Origin: Tetraselmis striata
Taxonomy: Eukaryota; Chlorophyta; Chlorodendrophyceae; Chlorodendrales; Chlorodendraceae
Direction of reading: 5' to 3'
NCBI GenBank assembly: GCA_006384855.1
Contig: VCJN01001183.1
Location: forward strand, 1 to 64,000
DNA: 64,000 nucleotides
Shown: piece by piece, positions 1-11,169 of the stretch
Numbering within the stretch: position 1 is the first letter of the stretch
How the letters are laid out: every line of letters starts with the position of its first letter
Made by a program: the position numbers and the translations under genes
The notes under the pieces: generated by a model
Told to the model about the DNA's origin: nothing
Databases searched by the model: none
Seen by the model: only the letters and a program-made list of their open reading frames with translations

Positions 1-396
1 GGCGTGCTGTGCAGCGATGGCCGCTCCTGGCCGCCCGGCGGGCTGGCGCAGTCGCCGGGAGGCTGCGCAACCGCGCGCATGTCGGTCTTCTGAATGCGGT
101 AGGGTGAAGGTGGCGGCTACGGTACGCACCGTTGTCACACGGTATGTGCTGCGTGTGGGCGTTGAGTTGACCAAAGGTAGCGTCCACCAGTCGCCCCCGG
201 CCCTGTCTGATCTGCCCGCCCGCCCGACTGACCCGGCCGGGGGGCGCGCGCGGCTGATGATGGTCGTGTGTCCAGGCAGGTATTGGTTACATTGGTTTTT
301 GTAATTCACACCAGTACTTACAGTAGTACCCGTACGGGTAGTCGTGCGGCGGGATGCGCGGGCGCCGCCGCTTGCTGACTTGCTGCTGTGTTGATC

Positions 397-604
397 TGAT
401 CTAAACGTGTTTATGGGGTTTCCTAACGGATTAAGGCTGTCCTAGTGCGACCCGTACGGTCTTTCGTGGTTTCAAGCGGTTACCATCGGGTTTTGGTACG
501 GGCTGCCCCATCGCCCGCGAGCCCTGCGCTCCCGGCCGGGGAGCTACTTAGGACAGCCACCAGCAGCTCGTCTGCCATCTTCCAGCTCGATGCCTTCGGC
601 AGCG
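397..604 (+). repeat. DIRS-like terminal repeat, copy 1
   Basis: This 208-bp segment recurs at 4040-4247 in the same orientation with three mismatches. The downstream copy sits in a larger repeat block before gag- and recombinase-like fragments, and a diverged relative lies next to a recombinase fragment at 41.4 kb. I therefore read it as part of the terminus of a DIRS-like retrotransposon. It holds a short inverted pair, GGCTGTCCTA at 435-444 and TAGGACAGCC at 549-558. No coding capacity is evident. Confidence 0.6.
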
Positions 605-1986
605 GCTTCGCGTACTTGTTCGCGCGAGGGTCACTGAGGCTGAACAAGTCCGCACGGAGGTTCATCCGCCCGGTAGTGAGTCGTCGTGCCGCGCACATGC
701 GTTACAACATCAGGCAGCGACAAACGGCCCCTCGGTAGTGTGGGTTTCACTACTCGTGCGCCCGAGGTCGTTTTCCGATTTTTGCCCTGGCTTTGCACCT
801 GGGACGTCTTTCGGGTAGCGATGCGCACGGCAAGGAATTGGAGCTGGGGGCTCCCCGTTGGGGGGGGGTTTAAACCTGAACACCCGAAGTCGAGTCGCAG
901 TACAGGCCTTCGGGGCTCTCGCAGTGGAGCGCCCTCTCGCAGTAGTCAACTCTTGAGGTTTAGGTGAGGTGGACGCGCTCGGCACCATGGCCGCTGCTCG
1001 TCAAGGTTGTCAACGACGACAACTACGCCCACCGCAACAAATCGGCGCGGACGGAGGAGGACGTTTGTGTCGTCGGGGCGGCCACTTGTTGTCCCGCAAG
1101 ACACTACAACCCGGTCCGCGTGTCCTCGCAGCAGGGCGTCGTGGCATCAACGGTCGTTACATGCCGTGGTTTTCCGGAACTATTCGCGTAATTGGTATGT
1201 TACGGGGGTGGCGCCGCTCATGCGCCGGTGTTTTGAGAGGGCTCGTTGCCCTCGCCCCAATCATGCTTCAACAACGTTTGCTATGGTCACAGTGGGAGGC
1301 GTTTGTGCGGCTCGTGCCGATGCCTCCGACGCCTCCTACTGCGACGTCGTCGTCACAATGACCACGACGACCTGCAGCTGCCCGCCGGGGGGCAGCTCTA
1401 CCACCTGGCGTGCCTGGCGTCTCGTAATGTCCGTAACTACTCCTGGCCAACTCTGTGTTTGGGACTTCGGCGGCCGTCGCTGGTGCAGCAGCAGCGGCCG
1501 CCTCGTCGTCACCCTCGCCCCGACATCATTGGCTTCGTTACTCGCATGCATAGGCTACAAGGGCCTCTACGCCGGCCAACCCGCCTCCAACGTCACGGCA
1601 ACGCATCTGTGACAACACGAGCTGCCCGCCGGGGGACAGCTCCGCCACCTAACGCGGCTTGTGCGTTTCGTGGCATTATCCTAAGCCTGTGCTTTGTGGG
1701 GTGGTCAGCAACCATCGATGGTGCAGCAGCGGCGGCCGGCTCGCCGCTCTCCGCGAAGAAAGACCCAGCCACCGCTTACCGAGTCGGCGGGTCTTCTGCG
1801 ACGTCGCCGACAACCTACCCCGACACACCTAAGAGCCGGTACGACACGACCACACTGGGTCCCACGTTCCCGCGCCCCTCAGCGTTGTGCGCTTCTCCCG
1901 CCGCTCTTTGCGCAAGGGGGCGAAACAACCACTGCTGGTGATGACAACAACATTACATCGCTGTCATCGCGCGTTGTTGCGTGTCC
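605..1986. other. No gene recognised; degenerate duplicated segment
   Basis: No recognisable protein domain in any frame. A diverged direct duplication is visible: blocks at about 1376-1405 and 1481-1505 recur in the same order at 1620-1650 and 1719-1745, offset by roughly 240 bp. The open frames here have no family signature and are probably chance frames in GC-rich repeat DNA. Confidence 0.4.
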
Positions 1987-1991
1987 ACCCC

Positions 1992-2217
1992 TGTTGGAAT
2001 CTGCCCGATACCCTAGCACCGGCCGATACCCTAGCACCGGCCGGGCACATGTCCCGCGCGCCTTTGCGCGCGCGTGCCTGTCTCCCGGCCCGCCGGGGGC
2101 TCTGCTTTCACTCTCTTCCTGTCCACAGTCCCCGCAGCTCGAGCCCGGCTCGCTGCTCCATCTGTAAGATGCTCCGAGCACTTCCACTCACCATCACCTC
2201 CGCGGTTGAGCCGTTTA
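1992..2217 (+). repeat. 5' LTR of the small LTR element
   Basis: 226 bp, starting TGTTGG and ending CCGTTTA. It differs from the 3' LTR by two substitutions and contains an internal 18-bp tandem (CCGATACCCTAGCACCGG) twice. Confidence 0.9.
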
Positions 2218-2229
2218 GGTTATGGGCCC
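2218..2229 (+). other. Primer-binding site, half-tRNA type (initiator Met)
   Basis: GGTTATGGGCCC directly abuts the 5' LTR. It is the reverse complement of the anticodon-loop region of eukaryotic initiator tRNA-Met (GGGCCCATAACC), not of a tRNA 3' end. Drosophila copia and yeast Ty5 are known to prime from such a cleaved half tRNA. The match and position are seen in the sequence; the mechanism is inferred from those relatives. Confidence 0.8.
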
Positions 2230-3311
2230 TCACACGTCACGTGGGCGCGAGCGGGGTACAGGGAGAAGTCCGTGCGTTCGGCGCACGTCCGGAGTCGTTC
2301 GAAAAACGGCCGAGGCGGCGGCCACAAGGGCGCCGAAAACTAGCCCGCAAGGGGCGAGGGATGCACGCTGAGCCTCCGGGGCCAGTACACAACCCTCCCG
2401 ACACCGTATCGGGGTTCCGCCTACCGGCGCGAGAGAGCCAGCCTCCGGGGCTGCGCTCAACAGACAAGTCCCCGGGATTTTGTCGAACCACTGCTGTACT
2501 TAGCTTTTAGATTCAAACCTCAAAAATAGAATTCGAAAACACACCTTGCGTCGAGCCAGGCAGTCACACGTCGTGGTTCCACTAGCAATACCGGAGGCAT
2601 ACGGCGAAACGACCTGCGAGCCCGCTGGTGGCTTTTGCTTACTGGAGGGACCGCCGGACGACCGACGCGGAGCTGCTGTGCGGACCCTTGGACTCCGGAC
2701 AGCGATAACACAGTGGAGCGTTTCAGCGGAGCGCGTCGTTTACCAGCCATCCGAGATCGTCGCAGCGAGAACCACACGCGAACCGCCCAGGCGCCTACCT
2801 ACCCAGGTCCCGCCTATCACGTCCTGCCTGCCACCTTCGACGGAGTGAACGACCATTGTGGTGGTGCTGGCTACTCGCCGACCGCGCGTATGGGGCTAGC
2901 AACTGCGAGGCAGCACTGCTACTGGGTGCCAGCAGCTCAGCTACGAGCAGCCCGCCCCGTGCTCCCCCGCCTGCGCGTTGGCTACCAGCGGCTCGTGCTC
3001 AGCAGCCCCGCCGCTCGCGGAGAGGCTGCCAGAAGCATCTCGCGGAGCGCACTGCCCGGCATCGCACAGGGCACGAGGATGACGCCCTCGCGGCCTCATC
3101 ACCAGCCAGCTCCGGCTCGCCAGCTCCACAGTGGGGCGACAGTACAGCATGGAGCAGTGCACGCGGAAGCGCGTTGCCCGGAAGCTATCAAGGATGTATA
3201 GAGTAGTCGCTATTAATTACTGCTGCTATTCAGTACTGTACTAGCGCCAGATTCCGAATATTGCTCCAATTGCACACAGCGGTCAAGCGGAGATGACCCC
3301 CGTGTACAATT

Positions 3312-3319
3312 GAGGGGGG
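3312..3319 (+). other. Polypurine tract
   Basis: GAGGGGGG followed by one C lies immediately upstream of the 3' LTR, the expected position for plus-strand priming. Confidence 0.7.
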
Positions 3320-3320
3320 C

Positions 3321-3546
3321 TGTTGGAATCTGCCCGATACCCTAGCACCGGCCGATACCCTAGCACCGGCCGGGCACATGTCCCGCGCGCCTTTGTGCGC
3401 GCGTGCCTGTCTCCCGGCCCGCCGGGGGCTCTGCTTTCACTCTCTTCCTGTCCACAGTCCCCGCAGCTCGAGCCCGGCTCGCTACTCCATCTGTAAGATG
3501 CTCCGAGCACTTCCACTCACCATCACCTCCGCGGTTGAGCCGTTTA
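3321..3546 (+). repeat. 3' LTR of the small LTR element
   Basis: 226 bp, same length and ends as the 5' LTR, followed by the ACCCC target duplication. Confidence 0.9.
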
Positions 3547-4007
3547 ACCCCTCGTAACGTGCATCGCTAGTACAAGTACATAAATACCATCGCGTCGGGT
3601 ACAGCGCACCAGTACTTAACCTGGCGCTATACACGGCGCGCTCGTGCGCGCAGCTGTACTCGTCCTGCTGGTGTGTGCCGCTGCTTTGTTGGGCGCTCGT
3701 CGCCAACATGGCCACATTCTACCCCTGCTTCTACTGGCCTGCAGTTCCGGCTCGTGCCGCACGCCACCACGGCGCGCGGCCAATGATATGGGGCGCCGTC
3801 GGGAGACGGCGCCCTAATTCCGCGACACGTCCCGCCTATGTCGTGCCGGCGTCAACATCTCCCGTCCGCGTCTGATGCGCCTGCGCCTCGATCGAAGACC
3901 TCGTGGCGCGAGACCCCTTCTACAACTCAAGACATCTTCCGCCTTCGTCTGGTCGGCACGCCTGCCGACTGCCTACGCTTGCAGTCGTAAACGAACCGCG
4001 TGTAAAC

Positions 4008-4398
4008 TGGCAAAACCAGACTCGAATGCATGATTGAAATGATCTAAACGTGTTTATGGGGTTTCCTAACGGATTAAAGCTGTCCTAGTGCGACCCGTAC
4101 GGTCTTTCGTGCTTTCAAGCGGTTACCATCGGGTTTTGGTACGGGCTGCCCCATCGCCCGCGAGCCCTGCGCTCCCGGCCGGGGAGCTACTTAGGACAGC
4201 CACCAGCAGCTCGTCTGCCATCTTCCAGCTCGCTGCCTTCGGCAGCGCCCTCCCGTTTTCCGCCTCCGCCCTGCGGGCTCCTCCTCCGACATTCCCTCCC
4301 CTTTCGCTGAACCTTCCCAGCCATAAAATGGCGCTTTTCCGTGTAAAACAGCCTCCGCACCCTTTTTGGCAAAACCATACTCGAATGCATGATTGAAA
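4008..4398 (+). repeat. DIRS-like terminal repeat block, copy 2
   Basis: The block is bounded by two copies of a 32-bp sequence (4008-4039 and 4367-4398) containing TGGCAAAACCA and ACTCGAATGCATGATTGAAA. It includes the 208-bp repeat also found at 397-604. A diverged version of the same order of motifs occurs at 41.44-41.80 kb beside a tyrosine-recombinase fragment. Position upstream of gag- and recombinase-like fragments fits a left terminus of a DIRS/PAT-type element. Confidence 0.55.
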
Positions 4399-4639
4399 CT
4401 GTAGTACTGCTGCTGGTACTGCTTCTAGTAATGCTTGTAACGGTGGATTTGTTACTGGCAATTTTGTAATTCATCGTCGCTGGCCCAATTGCCGGATCGT
4501 GAACATGGTGTCAGTGGAGACGGATCTGGCTCGTCCGGGCAGTGCGTCGCGGGACAACCGACATGCAGCGGGGGAGCCGCAGTGCATGCGCCTCGACTTG
4601 CCTAGAGCGCCCATGTTGGAGCAAAATCTGCGAATGACA

Positions 4640-5257
4640 AGGACGACTACCTCGCAGTGCCAAAGGTACTGCACCGAATAGAGCCAAGTTACGAGGACGT
4701 TCGACCGGCTAGCTGAGTGCCGGGGCTTTCCCTCTGCGTACCGGCATGACGAACGACTACCTCAAGCAAGATCGCCGGCGTTTACCGGCCCAACATGAGG
4801 AATACATTTGGATGACGTGCCTCGGAGCTCACAAAGCCGCTCTCTTCGTGGCTCTCGACAAGCTGCTACCCTACATCGTCCATGCTGCTAATCAAGACTT
4901 ATGTATCCCCTTACCTCGCGTGCAAAGAACCACGCCGAGGCCATCGACAAGGCGATTCGTCGTTTTCGTCTAGCCTTCATGCGGAGGCTTAACGAGATCA
5001 AGCGTGCGCACGATGACCATATAGTGTTGGACACGCTACATGCTCAGCATTTCCAGCCTGCAGCCGAGAATTCGGGCTACTCGTCCGCGGTTTTTGGCAA
5101 CCGGATGCGTGACTACGAGCGTCGAGCCTTCGAGGCGACAATCTTCGAGTCTTCGAGGCTCGAAGGCTACCGCCACTGCTGGTGTGGCACTAACGCTCGC
5201 ATGTCGTGGGCATGGACGTGGGTGCGGTGGCTGTTGAGGGCGTGGCCACGAAGGTGA
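4640..5257 (+). pseudogene. DIRS-type gag-like fragment, frameshifted
   Basis: The frame from 4746 and the frame from about 4901 join, after a frameshift near 4.90 kb, into one protein-like stretch ending in the conserved patch RFRLAFMRRLNEIKRAHDDH (about 4959-5018). The same patch in diverged form (RFRLAYLRKHARDTHMQHGD), followed by similarly spaced LD, P and EN.G positions, is in the minus-strand fragment at 6730-7714. The two are therefore homologous. I assign them to a retroelement gag-like ORF because both adjoin a DIRS-type tyrosine recombinase; there is no zinc knuckle to prove it. Frameshifts make this copy non-functional. Confidence 0.5.
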
Positions 5258-5739
5258 GCATGAGTGAAGACGTCGGGGCCTTCCATCAAGGCTTGCGAGG
5301 TCACCTTTCGGTGATCGCAGCACAACAAACATTGGCAGCTCAACGACGGAATGAGCGCCCCGTGTCCTGACCGGACCCCCCCCCTACCTTACAGACTTCA
5401 TTTAGACCTTATTCCTCTGTGCGGCGCTTTTCACAGCCACATCCAAGTGCGGCTCAACCATCCGCACGCCTCCACACGACGGTTCAACAACCCGTCTCCC
5501 GTACAGTTTCATTATAGTGTCCGTCGGTTGTTACTGCGCTCTACGGGTTACAACCACCACGATTCGCGCGTGCACGTTAGGCGTGAGACATGCGCTACGA
5601 GCGCGACGAGGGCGTGGGGCGGCCCGCCTTCCCAAACATTGCTCCGCAAACCCGCACAGTGTCCAGACTAACCCGTCCAACAATATTACCATCCAATTGC
5701 CGGCAACTTATAGCCGCCGCGGTCGAATATCTTGTTGGA

Positions 5740-6543
5740 ATGAGCCGGCCTCGTGATAATCCGTCGGTCAAGCGTCGCACTTGCATGGTTGACGAGCCCC
5801 ATGCTCTCGCCCCATGTTGCGCGGCCTCACTCCGGGCCCGTCTACAGGAAGCGTTCGGCTCGGCAACGCACCCTCACCTCCTCTCCAGCTCCCTTTTCTC
5901 CCTCACGCTCAAGAGTTACGCCGGCAAGCTGTCTCAGTTCGCCGAGTTCTGCCATGACTCCGAGAACATCAGCCCGCTAGAGGCGACTACTGTCACCGTG
6001 CGTGTGCGATACGTCGCTCGGATTAGTGAACGGGGGCACATTGGGGCAATAAAGTCGTTGCAGCCCTAATTTTCGGCCATCAACACGTTCTTCCACCTGC
6101 GCAACATCGACCTCATCGCTAAGGACAGCATGCACCTCACCGCCGCGCGTCGTGGTTTACTACTCAAGCAACGCCGCATGGAGGTTGTTGCTTTCCGCCC
6201 CCCGTTGCAAGCCATGCCGGTGTCGCCTAGTCTTTCGTACGGCGGGCTGAATTAATTGTTGTTTTTGCTCCTCGTCCACCCGTGTACAAGAATGACTTTG
6301 CGGGCCCTCATGGCCGCCGTCGTCAGGTTCATGTTCTTTGCCAGAGGGCTTTATTATTGGCGTGTCATGCCGACTACGGGACGTGCATGTCGATTCCTAC
6401 AACATCACGTTGCATGTGTACCCTTAGAAGGGCCGTGCCGGCCGGCGTAGCCCCGACGACCAGCGCGTACGTGCTGCTGCTCCCCGTGTTGGAGCATCCC
6501 CGCGTCGCCCGTCTCATGCGCCACTTCATCGACAACGCCTAGT
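5740..6543 (+). pseudogene. DIRS/Crypton-type tyrosine recombinase, degenerate
   Basis: The frame from about 5740 contains an N-terminal core-binding (SAM-like) region: LTLKSYAGKLSQFAEFCHDS, then a helix-rich stretch, an in-frame TAA at 6067-6069, and continuation in the same frame (FSAINTFFHLRNIDLIAKDS) to 6255. Catalytic-domain pieces follow in shifted frames: RALMAAVVRFMFFARG (about 6301-6348), VDSYNITLHV (about 6388-6417) and TSAYVLLLPVLEHPRVARLM (about 6460-6519). This order is typical of tyrosine recombinases of DIRS-like retrotransposons. One internal stop and at least two frameshifts make it a pseudogene. The C-terminal HxLR/Y boxes are not clear here. It runs convergently with the minus-strand gag fragment. 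Confidence 0.65.
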
Positions 6544-6729
6544 ATGCCCCCTAGCCCCTGGTTGCCTTGGCCGAGACTAACTTTTGGGCGGTCACCCCGA
6601 GCAGCGAGGAGTCTAATAAATCGCGGAGTGACTGCCGCTACAATGTCGGATTGGCTCTACGGCCGTTCGCCTCGTCGGCCTTGGGGCCTCAGCTTTTGCC
6701 TTGCTCTTACCAGAGTCGTTGGTGACGTC

Positions 6730-7714
6730 CTATACGAAGGTGGCTGGCTCGTGGCGCCACCGCCTCGGGCCCCGGGCGCGTGGTTTTGAAGTTTTCGCGG
6801 CTACTGCCGCCGCCGTCGCGGTCGCGGTCGTTGCGCCGGAGATCGCCGCCGAAGTGTTGACGAGCGGTTGTTTTCGTGGCGCTCGCGTTGTTGGCGTCGT
6901 AGAGGCGGTCCTTGTATAGAGCTTCAGTAGCTCGGTGAACTCGGGCGACCCCAAGTTCTCGGTACCGGGGCGGAGGTAGCGCTCCCTTACGACGTCGAGG
7001 GCGAAGGTGTCGCCGTGTTGCATGTGTGTATCCCGCGCGTGCTTGCGGAGGTAGGCCAAGCGGAACCGATGGCCGTCGTCGATGGCTTCCATGTTGGAGA
7101 CGATGGTATCGAGCCGTAGTCCGAAGGCCGGCGTAATCCCGTCGGGGACGCATGCCGCCGCCGCCCAGTAGCTTACGCAATTCGACAGTCGAGCCGGCGA
7201 TGAAAGCCCCGTAGCACGCGCCACGCGGCGTGGTAGTACTCATCCGATGCCGGCTGAAGACGAGGGTTACCAAGCAGGTACTCGAGCACACGGTCGAGGG
7301 TGATGGGGAAGAGCACCGGGCGGCGGAGACTGTCGGGGGGCATTCCGTTCTCAAAACCGGGCAGAGCCGTAGCGAAGACGGTTTTCCAATCAAGGTAGTG
7401 TGGTTCGCACGAAGGGGCGAAAAGCGCACGGACGTTCCGGTCCTGACCACCGGTGTGGGACTCGTTCCCGCCCGGAATGGCGCCCTCTTCACCGGCAGTA
7501 CCCAGCGGCATAGGAGTCTCCTGGGTGGCGAAGACCATGAAGAGCTGCTTCGGATGAGTTGCTTCATTATCGTGTCTTTCGCCTCACGACGCGCCGCCTC
7601 CATGGAGCCTTGCGTAGTAGCCGTCGTCCCGACGCCCTCAACAGCCGTCGCCTCTCCGGCGTCGACCAACTTGAGGCCGGTGGGTGAGCCGATGTTAGAC
7701 ATAGTAAAGGGGTC
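6730..7714 (-). pseudogene. DIRS-type gag-like ORF, frameshifted
   Basis: Read on the minus strand, coding-like sequence begins near 7714 (MSNIGSPTGLKLVDAGEATA), shifts frame near 7.55 kb, continues through LDRVLEYLLGNPRLQPASDE (about 7250-7310), shifts again near 7.2 kb and ends at 6730 in a basic, Ala/Thr-rich tail. A conserved patch with RFRLAY and LRPGTENLG matches the plus-strand fragment at 4.9-5.2 kb. Two or more frameshifts argue against function. It faces the recombinase at 5.74-6.54 kb. A reverse transcriptase, expected between such ORFs, is absent. Confidence 0.5.
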
Positions 7715-8522
7715 GTCGGGAAGGGAACCGCATGGAGAAGAGAGAAAGAAAGCGCCTCGGCTTGAGCTGGTCATGATGTAGCAGCAGCGAGAGCGGAGGG
7801 TGGAAGGTTTAGTACCGTTTCCGGGGGCATGAGCACTTTGCACGGTCCGAAAGCGCGAAATCGTGTTGTGCGGGTAGTAGGCCAACACAAACTAAGAGAG
7901 CGATCCAGTCTAGCGGACAATGATGGTTTTTATAAGATTTGATGGGTACGGGCGTGACCGATGTTTTCGCCGGGCGGCACAAAAAGTGCCGTATATCGGC
8001 AACTTCTTAGTGCGTAAACACTCGGACTGCATGTGGTCGATCACTGGCGTGTTGCACATATATCGGGGCCAGCCGGTGTCGACACCCGTATACCCTAGGG
8101 TACACATAGGGGAAAGGAAACCCTTAGAACACAGCTCTCATGCAGACACGACGCACGACCCCACGAGTGCGGGTACCCGTCCGAGTACCCATATATACGA
8201 GTACATGCATGAGGAATTTAAGGGCGCGTCGTCTATCCAACACCGATTAAAACCGTGGATATGTGGAAATATACTAACGTAAAGTACTGAGCCGGACGGT
8301 ACGGGACGAATTGGTTTTCAGCCAGACAATCAGTAGCGGCAGGCGGGGCGGAAGTACTTTACATAGTAAATAATGTAGTAAAGTAGTAGTTGCCACAGCT
8401 ACTCCCGGCCGGACCACGGTTTGACAGTCGTCGCGGGCTGCTCGAAAGCAAGCTCAGCTGCTCATATATATATAGCTCGCTATATATCTATCTCCAGCAC
8501 ATCACTCGTATATAACCAAGAA
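7715..8522. other. No gene recognised; AT-richer spacer
   Basis: A spacer between the gag fragment and the satellite. It holds scattered TATATA stretches (8464-8490) and short GTAC-rich runs. No domain or repeat recognised in the window. Confidence 0.4.
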
Positions 8523-10140
8523 GGTGCGCCCCAGACCCACCACCCCGACGCACACACCATCCCATCCCCATCCGACGCTTGCTAAAGCCTATCAACGCCT
8601 CTCACAATTATCGGCATTCGTTTGGCCCGCAGCGCGCTGCTCGCGTTGAACGAGCCAGCCGCGTGCCGCCCGCATGCAAGCAGTCTAGCGCGCCCTCGGG
8701 CGGAACGACGATCCGACTGCCCACCCATCAGGTGCGCCCCAGCCCCATCATCCCGTGAGTCGCACACACCATCTCATCCCCATCCGACGCTTCCTCCGGC
8801 CTCCCTAAACCATTCCTCGCAATTCTTCGCATTCGTTTGGCTCGCAGAGCGCTTCTCGCGTTGAACAAGCCAGCCGCCCGCAGACAAGCTTAGTGCCGTC
8901 AGGCGAATGAACGACGATGGCACTACTACTACTGCCCCCCTCCACCCACCCAGGTGCGCCCCATACCTATCACCCCGACGCACACACCATCTCATCCCCA
9001 TCCGACGCTAGCTCCGGCCTCCCCATACCATTCCTCACATTTCTTTGCATTCATTTGGCCCACGCATCGCGTTGCTCGCGTTGAACGAGCTAGCTGCCCG
9101 CAGGCAATTGCGCCTATTTATAGCGAGTGAGTGAGCGAGAGGCGAATGAGCTTAAGCCTAGCGCCCTACTCATCATCGGGCGAATGAACGACGATCGGAC
9201 TGCTGCCCACCCACCTAGGTGCGCCCCAGCCCTATCACCCCAGCCCGCTGCACACACCATCCCATCCCCATCCGACGCTTGCTCCGGCCTCTCCGCCACA
9301 CTACTCCTCAACATAATCCGCATTCATCTGGCCCGCAGTGCGATGCTCGCGCTAAACGAGCCAGCTACCCGCAGTAGGCAAGCCTAGCGCGCCCTCGGGC
9401 GGAACAACGATCCGACTGCCCATCCAGCAGGTGCGCCCCAGCCCACTCACCCCGACGCACACACCATCCCATCCCCATCCGACGCTTGCTCCGGCCTCCC
9501 CATACCAATCCTCAGAATTGTTCGCATTCTTTGGGCCCGCAGCTCGTTACTCGCGTTGAACAAGCCAGCCGCCCGCAGGCAAGCTTAGCGCCCTCGGGCG
9601 GAGCGACGATCGGAATCCCCACCCACAATAAGGTGCTCCCCGGACTGCTATCACCCCGACACACGTATACACCATCCGCCCATCCCCATCCGACACCTAT
9701 TGCTCCGGCCTCTCCATATAATTCCTGACATTTCTTTGCATTCTTTTGGCCCGTGCAGCGCGCCGCTGTTTGCGTTGAAATAGCCAGCCGCCCGCAGGCA
9801 AGTTTAGCGCCCTCGGGCGATTTAACGACGATCGGACTTCTGCCCACGCACGCACCCAGCAGTGACGCAGGTGCGCCCCAGCCCTATAACCCCGACGCAC
9901 ACACCACCTCATCCCCATCCCCATCCGACGCTTGCTCCGGCCTCTCCATACTAGTCCTCAAAATTAGTCGCATTCATTTGGCTCGCAGCGCGTTGAACGA
10001 GCCAGTGGCCCGCAGGGAAGCTTAGCGCCCTCGGGCGGAACGACGATCGGACCGCCCACTCACCCAGGCGCGCCCCGGACCTATACCACTACCCCGACTA
10101 CACAAACTATCCCATCATCGTCCCCATCGTCCGACATTCC
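8523..10140 (+). repeat. Satellite-like tandem array, about 8 units of 197-265 bp
   Basis: The landmark GGTGCGCCCC (or a close variant) recurs at 8523, 8731, 8953, 9218, 9430, 9632, 9870 and 10067, giving units of 208, 222, 265, 212, 202, 238 and 197 bp. Each unit carries CCCGACGCACACACCAT, ATCCCCATCCGACGCTTGCT and a GTTGAACGAGCCAGC block in order. Units vary by small indels and substitutions, so the array is old or unconstrained. Short open frames inside it are repeat shadows. Confidence 0.9.
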
Positions 10141-11169
10141 CATCAGTATGTACGGTACCCAAGCGCAATATCTGAGCGTATATTTTGTGTTCTGTGGCTG
10201 AATGGTGTCTGATGTTCGCGTTGCTTGATGTCCGTCCACTGCTATTGCATGTTAGTTTTTTTTCCTTTCTTTGTTTTTAGTTGATAGTTGGGCGCTTAAC
10301 ATCGAGTCGGTTGTTCGATGCGCGCTGCGTGGTGGGGGGGGGGGGGGGGGGGATAAGGTTTCGGTCGCCTGAAAACCGGAAATAAGGATTACATATGATG
10401 AGCATATTTACATGTGCGGATTTTTCATTTTGCGACTAGAAATACTATATAGCGACTAATCCTTATTGCCTGCTGTAGAGGACGTATCCGATTGTCCTTT
10501 TCTGGTGATTTTCTGATATCGCCTTCTGCAGCTAGCTCATATAATGCCGATACTGTACAGGCGGGAGCAGTAGTCGCTGCGAGTACCCAGGTACCCGTAG
10601 ATACAGCGCGGAGTCCGCCCGCCCGCGAGCCAGCATGGCACGCCGCGTCCGAAGGATTATGTAAAGTAAAGTAAAGTTCGGATTATGTATGGGCCGTGCG
10701 CAGCGCCGAATTATTTATTGTATCCAAACTACTGCTATTTTAAAATAAAGAGTACCGATACGTACGTACCGTAATAAGGACGTACCGGTACCCATACCAG
10801 CACCAAATGGGAGCACCCCCACCCATGCACACCCCTCGTGCCGCTTGGTATGCTTGCCACCAGCACCCCACCTTCGCCTTCCCCGAATGCCGCCAGGAAC
10901 CGTAAGCAACCCTCTTCTATCCTACAACCTCCATCTGCGCGAATGAAACCGGGGTTGGCGTTGCGGCAGATTCTACAGGACGACCGCATTGACGATATAA
11001 TTAGGTGGGTAGCAGTTGGCATGCCGGCCGGGCTCTCTTCCAGATACGACGCGAACTTGCAGTGCCGTCACTCCCGCCTCCTGCCCCTCTAACTGCTCCC
11101 CCCCTCTGCGCGCCCTCGACTGCCGATCCTCTATATGTCCGCCGCTCTGCAGGCTGAGCTACGACCGGC
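10141..11169. other. Upstream spacer with a 19-nt G run
   Basis: No gene recognised. A pure G run lies at 10334-10352. The last few hundred bases probably include the promoter of the sulfotransferase gene, but I see no clear core element. Confidence 0.4.

Larger units (their letters stand above)
1992..3546 (+). mobile_element. Small non-autonomous LTR retrotransposon (TRIM-like, copia-type)
   Basis: A complete small LTR element of 1,555 bp. Two 226-bp direct repeats (1992-2217 and 3321-3546) begin TGTTGGAATC, as many Ty1/copia LTRs do, and differ at only two positions. The pair is flanked by the 5-bp direct repeat ACCCC (1987-1991 and 3547-3551), the expected target-site duplication. The base after the left LTR starts a primer-binding site, and a purine tract ends one base before the right LTR. 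The ~1.1-kb interior has open frames (for example 2635-3201) but no recognisable gag, protease, integrase or reverse transcriptase, so movement would need enzymes from another element. Near-identical LTRs suggest a recent insertion. Confidence 0.9.

Noticed and set aside
549..558. GGCTGTCCTA inverted pair as ends of a 124-bp MITE
   Set aside because: The duplicated unit extends well beyond the pair on both sides, and no target duplication abuts it.
8523..10140. Possible CRISPR-like array
   Set aside because: Units are ~200 bp, contiguous and eukaryotic in context; there are no short repeats with unique spacers.
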